From the NCBI GenBank assembly GCA_963169805.1, contig CAUJDY010000027.1:1-38870 (forward strand): DNA of 38,870 bases, given 5' to 3'. The position numbers were made by a program, and so were the translations under genes. A model generated the notes under the pieces. That model was not told where the DNA came from and ran no database searches. It worked only from the letters and a program-made list of their open reading frames with translations. This DNA comes from Bdellovibrionota bacterium (lineage in GTDB: Bacteria > Bdellovibrionota > Bdellovibrionia > Bdellovibrionales > JAEYZS01). This document shows, piece by piece, positions 35,746 to 38,870 of the stretch. The stretch's first letter is position 1; each line of letters opens with the position of its first letter.

Positions 35746-36234
35746 TTAGAGTGGAGTAATTCCAATATTTAAAAGACCTGCTGACTTAAATGAATCCATT
35801 ATCTCAATGATTGTGTTGTAGGAAGTATTGGCAGCCGGAACAACGAGTACCGTCTCAATACCAGAGTTTTTGAGGCCTTGCACAAAGTTGTTAATTCTTT
35901 CTGTTGAAATCTGACCGCCTTGAGACTTAAAGCTCACTTCGGATTTTTTTGCGAATTGTCTTGCTTGTTCATTTAAGTTTTGCTGGTTTAAATTTTTAAA
36001 TGAGAACTCTACATTTGATTTTTCATCAATTGTAACCCAAACACTTGGAGACGTTTTGGTTTCACTTTGGCTTTGGCCCCCCATAGATTGAGAGGTTTTA
36101 ATCATCCCTACTTGAATCCAAACCACAGTCATTAATAAGAAGCAGATACAAACTGCCAATACGTCAAATACTGGCATAAGGTTTAATTCTACATTGAGAT
36201 TCTTTTTATCTTGAGAGCCGCCAACGAACGCCAC
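35746..36234 (-). CDS. ExbD/TolR-family proton-channel subunit, first copy
   Basis: The 162-residue protein has the membrane helix LNLMPVFDVLAVCICFLLM with the conserved Asp24, a short cytoplasmic start and a periplasmic domain with TVLVVPAANTSYNTIIEIMDSFKSAG, the usual TolR/ExbD C-terminal core. Compared with the second copy it has a short N-terminus and a Gln/Ser-rich linker (47-65). Retaining Asp in both copies suggests both contribute to the channel. Gap to tolQ-like gene is 33 bp. Confidence 0.9.
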   Translation of the reverse strand: MAFVGGSQDKKNLNVELNLMPVFDVLAVCICFLLMTVVWIQVGMIKTSQSMGGQSQSETKTSPSVWVTIDEKSNVEFSFKNLNQQNLNEQARQFAKKSEVSFKSQGGQISTERINNFVQGLKNSGIETVLVVPAANTSYNTIIEIMDSFKSAGLLNIGITPL

Positions 36235-36267
36235 AGTTTTCTCCTTTATTTAATACTTACTTAAAGT

Positions 36268-36930
36268 TTATGAACTGCGTTTTTTATTTACTGGTTCATA
36301 GTTGTAACTCAACCAGTTGAACACCATGAGTGATCCTTGGTTTAAGTCTTCAGCTAGTGAGTTTGCTCTGTTTTGGTATACGGCATACATAACAAGAGCT
36401 GGAATTGCGACAATCAAACCATAAGCTGTTGCATGCATTGCCATTGAAATACCTTGAGAAAGTAGAGTTGCTTTTTCTAGAGGATTAGACTGTGCAACAC
36501 CATTAAAAGAATCAATAAGACCAATGATCGTTCCAAGAAGACCTGCTAATGTTGCAATATTTCCAAGAGCCGCAAGGAATCCTGTTCTTTTTTCTAAGAG
36601 TGAGTTTTCTGTTAATAAAACTTCATCCATCTTTGATTGGATTTCATCTTTTCCGCCCATATCAAGTGCTGCCTGAGCTCCTGCTTGAACGACTTTACCC
36701 ATAGCTCCACCAATTTGCTGAGCTTTCATCACCACAGAATCAAGCTTTCCTTTTTTGATGTCGTCTTCAAACATTTTAGCTATTTTTTTGTTCTCAAGAG
36801 CTCTTCTTAAATAAAGTGCGTAGGCTCTCTCGGCGATAATCGCAAGTGATAGCACCTGACCTGCCAGGATGATCCACATAACATATCCGCCATGTCCAAA
36901 TGAACCAATAACATTACTAATAAATGACAT
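36268..36930 (-). CDS. MotA/TolQ/ExbB-family motor protein, first gene of the cluster
   Basis: The 220-residue protein has three membrane helices (about 16-34, 118-142, 162-184) and the family signature: ATLAGLLGTIIGLIDSF in helix 2 and GISMAMHATAYGLIVAIPALVMY in helix 3. With two TolR-type proteins it forms an inner-membrane proton channel that delivers mechanical work to periplasmic partners. Downstream AgmX-type, TPR and barrel genes point to an AglR-like role rather than TolQ of Tol-Pal (no tolB or pal here). AGAGG lies six bases upstream of the ATG, and a sigma-54-like site about 57 bases upstream. Confidence 0.92.
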   Translation of the reverse strand: MSFISNVIGSFGHGGYVMWIILAGQVLSLAIIAERAYALYLRRALENKKIAKMFEDDIKKGKLDSVVMKAQQIGGAMGKVVQAGAQAALDMGGKDEIQSKMDEVLLTENSLLEKRTGFLAALGNIATLAGLLGTIIGLIDSFNGVAQSNPLEKATLLSQGISMAMHATAYGLIVAIPALVMYAVYQNRANSLAEDLNQGSLMVFNWLSYNYEPVNKKRSS

Positions 36931-36986
36931 TTTAAACCTCTCTATTATTATGGGTTTTTCAAATAAACCCTACCGAACACCACAAT

Positions 36987-37003
36987 AAGCAATTCCAGCG
37001 CCT
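36987..37003 (-). promoter_or_regulatory. Candidate sigma-54 promoter of the envelope cluster
   Basis: Minus-strand AGGCGCTGGAATTGCTT has the invariant GG and GC exactly 10 bases apart, C at the right places and the TTGCT block of the -12 element; the T of TGG is A. The predicted start is near 36977, giving a leader of about 46 bases that contains the AGAGG ribosome site. Confidence 0.4.
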
Positions 37004-37080
37004 ATTTAGAAACCCAATATGTTTGATCTAATGCCCTTTAGGCTGAAGAAGTTTTAGCAACAGTGACGTTTTAGGGCCTT

Positions 37081-37110
37081 AAAGATATTTTTTAAGAGAA
37101 TATCTTTTTT
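37081..37110 (+). terminator. T-tailed hairpin in the divergent region
   Basis: AAAGATATT and AATATCTTT form a perfect 9-bp stem around a 9-base loop. The right arm continues into a run of T (nine T including the stem end). It looks like an intrinsic terminator for plus-strand RNA, yet no plus-strand gene precedes it. The stem is AT-rich, so it is weak. Confidence 0.35.
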
Positions 37111-37200
37111 GAAAGACCTTCAAATTCAGTAACATTTTATGTCGCCAAAGCTGCGTAGCATACGCTCTGCCTCTTTTTAAAAATGGCATAAGCATTGCTC

Positions 37201-37206
37201 TATATT
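37201..37206 (+). promoter_or_regulatory. -10-like TATATT at the start of the six-cysteine protein gene
   Basis: TATATT ends 4 bases before the first ATG (37211) and 7 before the second (37214). A transcript start near 37213 would be essentially leaderless. No Shine-Dalgarno is present; the -35 is poor. Confidence 0.25.
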
Positions 37207-37210
37207 TTCT

Positions 37211-37513
37211 ATGATGAAACATATATTGCTTATTTTATTTATATTTTCAGTCACAAATACTGCACATGCTTTCTTTTGGAAGAAGCGATCTTGCTATGGT
37301 GGAATTATGTTTATTGACTGGGATACCAAGGGTAACTGTTGGGCCTTCGACCAAAACGAAAGAGCTTGTAAAAAAATTAAAGACAAAAATATCTGTAGAA
37401 AAGAAAATCCTACGTATTACGGAACAGCCAGAAATCGAAAAGGTTGTTTTGAGTTTACCAATAGAGGCGCTATGGTTTCGAAAGTGCCCATGTCTTATTG
37501 CAAAGATGATTAA
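37211..37513 (+). CDS. Small secreted six-cysteine protein
   Basis: The 100-residue product (99 if the second ATG is used) has a signal peptide cleaved after AHA (residue 20). The mature part of about 80 residues is basic and aromatic with six cysteines (28, 43, 53, 62, 79, 97), an even number that could form three disulfides. No family is recognised. It has no obvious ribosome site. Its stop overlaps the convergent S51-like gene by 4 bases. Small secreted cysteine-rich proteins may be toxins, inhibitors or structural proteins; nothing here decides. Confidence 0.65.
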   Translation: MMKHILLILFIFSVTNTAHAFFWKKRSCYGGIMFIDWDTKGNCWAFDQNERACKKIKDKNICRKENPTYYGTARNRKGCFEFTNRGAMVSKVPMSYCKDD

Positions 37514-38283
37514 TTAAAATACACCTGACAATTCAAGTTTACTGGAATCTCTATTCCAGTAGATATTTCTCTCCGTTTTATACTTCCTTTTTCTATTCTC
37601 ATATAAGTAAGCACCGTTGGGCCATATGTCCTCAATTTTTTTTGCCATATTCTGACAGACGAGTTTTCATCAACCCCAAGAGCAGTCATAGCAGGATAAT
37701 CTAGCAATAAACTAGCAAGCCTATTGTACCTATCTCTCACTAGAAAATGTTGATCTACAAGAAATGCAGTTAAGCCCAAACCCGCTCTCACTTCTGTATT
37801 TCCTTTGCCAATAATTTCTAAATCTGCTTTTCCCGTCATGGAAATTTCTGACATTAGAGCTGTTCCTGCGCTTGTTCCAGCGAAAACAATTCTCGAATCG
37901 TATGCAAATTGAAGAATTCTACGTAAATTAAATCTATCGATAATATCGAGAGCTCGATTTTGATCTCCACCGGAGAAAAATACATGGGTTGCTTCTCCTA
38001 ACTGTTTTAGGAATAGTTTTTTTGATTTTGAATCTGTAACATGTACAGCCTGAAACACTTGACTGGCAAGAGCACTGTAAAGGTCCTTTGAAATAGCATC
38101 GAATGTTGCGTCTGGCTCCTGCGTGGACCATGCTATCACCAAGATCCTAGATTCTGGATGATGCTTCACATAGTCCACAAGTGCAACTTGGTCACGGCTC
38201 CCCCCTCCGAATAAATAGATAGGTGTCTCTTGTGCCTCTGCCTTTATAACAAAAATTACTAAAATTACTAAAATCCAATTCAT
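37510..38283 (-). CDS. Exported S51-family (cyanophycinase-like) peptidase
   Basis: The 257-residue product has a signal peptide cleaved after AEA (residue 17). The S51 core is visible: IYLFGGGSRDQ at the mature N-terminus, VFFSGGDQNR (101-110), the nucleophile in FAGTSAGTALMS with Ser138, and LVDQHFLVRDRYNRL (175-189) with the His of the active site region. Cyanophycinases cut beta-Asp-Arg dipeptides; other S51 members cut Asp-dipeptides. No cyanophycin synthetase is present in the window, so the natural substrate is open. Export suggests use of external or prey-derived material (inference). It diverges from the DksA-like gene. Confidence 0.87.
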   Translation of the reverse strand: MNWILVILVIFVIKAEAQETPIYLFGGGSRDQVALVDYVKHHPESRILVIAWSTQEPDATFDAISKDLYSALASQVFQAVHVTDSKSKKLFLKQLGEATHVFFSGGDQNRALDIIDRFNLRRILQFAYDSRIVFAGTSAGTALMSEISMTGKADLEIIGKGNTEVRAGLGLTAFLVDQHFLVRDRYNRLASLLLDYPAMTALGVDENSSVRIWQKKLRTYGPTVLTYMRIEKGSIKRREISTGIEIPVNLNCQVYFN

Positions 38284-38376
38284 GCAAACGGATATACAGG
38301 AAGAGACTTAGCGTATAAATTTTTATTCTGATAACTAACCGATTTACACACCGTGTATGTCCAATAATCAACTTCA

Positions 38377-38396
38377 AGCTGGTAATTAGTCCAGCT
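38377..38396. promoter_or_regulatory. Dyad upstream of the DksA/TraR-family gene
   Basis: AGCTGG and CCAGCT form a 6-bp inverted repeat around 8 bases, ending 17 bases before the ATG and just ahead of the GTGGGGG ribosome site. It may be an operator or a 5' hairpin that influences translation. Weak evidence. Confidence 0.25.
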
Positions 38397-38413
38397 CTAG
38401 GTGGGGGATTAAA

Positions 38414-38791
38414 ATGGCTCATAAAGACAAGCTTTTGGCAGAGTGTAAAGAGAAATTGATAGAAGCAAAGTCAGACATCCTAAACCGTCTTGTTGAGATT
38501 AAAAGAAATTTTATACTCAACTCAGAAGACAAGGGCGGAGATGAGGCAGATCAAACTCAAAGAATTCTGATGGAAAAACAAAATCTCTCAAATCACCAAA
38601 GACTGATTGAAATGCTCGTAGATATTGAACATGCACTCAGAAAAATTGATGCAGGCTCATTCGGTATATGTGAAGAAACAGAGGAGCCAATAGAGGAGGC
38701 GCGACTACTCTCTCTACCGTGGACAAGATTAAGTATTGAGGGAGCAGAACTTCGCGAAGCAAAACAAAATTTATTCCGTAATCACGTTTAA
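38414..38791 (+). CDS. DksA/TraR-family RNA polymerase-binding protein with degenerate zinc finger
   Basis: The 125-residue protein has the DksA layout: a long helical hairpin (about 1-75) whose tip carries Asp43-x-x-Asp46-x-Thr48, comparable with the DxxDxA motif of DksA that enters the RNA polymerase secondary channel. The globular part starts with IDAGSFGICEETEEPIEEARL. Of the four zinc-binding Cys only Cys86 remains: the first CxxC reads CEET and the second pair is replaced by Leu/Ser/Ile/Glu. This resembles the zinc-independent DksA2 type described in Pseudomonas. GTGGGGG lies 8 bases upstream of the ATG. It probably adjusts transcription in the stringent or stress response. Confidence 0.85.
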   Translation: MAHKDKLLAECKEKLIEAKSDILNRLVEIKRNFILNSEDKGGDEADQTQRILMEKQNLSNHQRLIEMLVDIEHALRKIDAGSFGICEETEEPIEEARLLSLPWTRLSIEGAELREAKQNLFRNHV

Positions 38792-38870
38792 ATTTTTCCA
38801 TGATGCTTTAATTCTAGACATAGACTGAAGCGTTAGATGCGTCGTTTTTTATTGATACTCTGTAAAACTC
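38792..38870. other. Tail of the window after the DksA-like gene
   Basis: Seventy-nine bases without a recognisable gene. A T-run near 38850 follows sequence with no good stem, so I do not call a terminator. Confidence 0.4.

Larger units (their letters stand above)
36931..37210. other. Largest gene-free stretch (280 bp), divergent control region
   Basis: Between the TolQ-like gene and the six-cysteine protein gene. It holds the sigma-54-like site at 36987-37003, the T-tailed hairpin at 37081-37110 and the -10-like TATATT at 37201-37206. I see no open frame or tRNA in it. Confidence 0.6.

Noticed and set aside
36268-36930. Classical Tol-Pal system
   Set aside because: Two TolR genes, no tolB or pal, and AgmX-type rather than TolA partner point to the Agl-like class.
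1-38870. CRISPR arrays, tRNA genes, insertion sequences or prophage
   Set aside because: No spaced direct repeats, cloverleaf-like sequences, transposase or phage genes were seen by eye.

Overview
The window is AT-rich, densely packed bacterial DNA. The best fit is a member of the Bdellovibrionota (Bdellovibrio-like, formerly grouped with the deltaproteobacteria). This is inferred from gene content: a TolQ-TolR-TolR motor followed by TPR, AgmX/PglI-type, lipoprotein and beta-barrel genes as in myxobacterial and Bdellovibrio gliding-type clusters, many Sec and lipoprotein signals, and a propionyl-CoA carboxylase alpha subunit split into two genes. I see no tRNA, rRNA, CRISPR array, insertion sequence or phage gene. 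No gene-free stretch exceeds about 280 bases.

Layout. (1) 1-6313: the 3' part of a subtilisin-like protease, a GNAT acetyltransferase, asnS, then three genes for a propionyl-CoA-type carboxylase (carboxyltransferase, biotin carboxylase, biotin carrier). (2) 6415-11205: a methylmalonyl-CoA mutase catalytic subunit, flanked on both sides in opposite orientation by a two-gene cassette (propeller-like lipoprotein plus small outer-membrane beta-barrel, joined by an ATGA overlap). Carboxylase and mutase together imply propionyl-CoA to succinyl-CoA conversion; the epimerase and the B12-binding subunit are not here. (3) 11309-13757: a secreted DNase I-fold protein, tatB-tatC, and an unrecognised 204-residue protein. 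(4) 13926-19323: a double-AAA+ Clp-like ATPase that unexpectedly starts with a signal peptide, and a full-length cytoplasmic M16 peptidase. (5) 19322-24049: hemW, grpE, a zinc-finger-less DnaJ-type co-chaperone, and an LpoA-like lipoprotein. (6) 36930 down to 24051, minus strand: one nearly gapless run of twelve genes, namely TolQ, two TolR, a 995-residue TPR protein, an 81-residue exported protein, an AgmX-type TonB-like protein, a lipoprotein, an outer-membrane barrel, a TPR protein, a von Willebrand A lipoprotein and two tandem paralogous secreted HExxH proteins. (7) 37211-38791: a six-cysteine secreted miniprotein, an exported S51/cyanophycinase-like protein, and a DksA/TraR-family protein that has lost its zinc finger.

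The strongest candidate for an unusual system is region 6. It reads as a proton-driven trans-envelope machine resembling the Agl/Glt gliding apparatus. Its outer end carries a vWA (MIDAS) lipoprotein and its transcript ends with two metalloprotease-like paralogs. A good sigma-54-type site (GG-N10-GC) lies at the right distance upstream of its first gene. Other points to check are the signal-peptide-bearing AAA+ protein with an Asp-to-Asn change in its second Walker B motif, the mirrored lipoprotein/barrel cassettes, apparent leaderless starts (mutase, tatB, the six-cysteine protein), and the fact that all five convergent gene pairs overlap or nearly abut, leaving no room for ordinary terminators.
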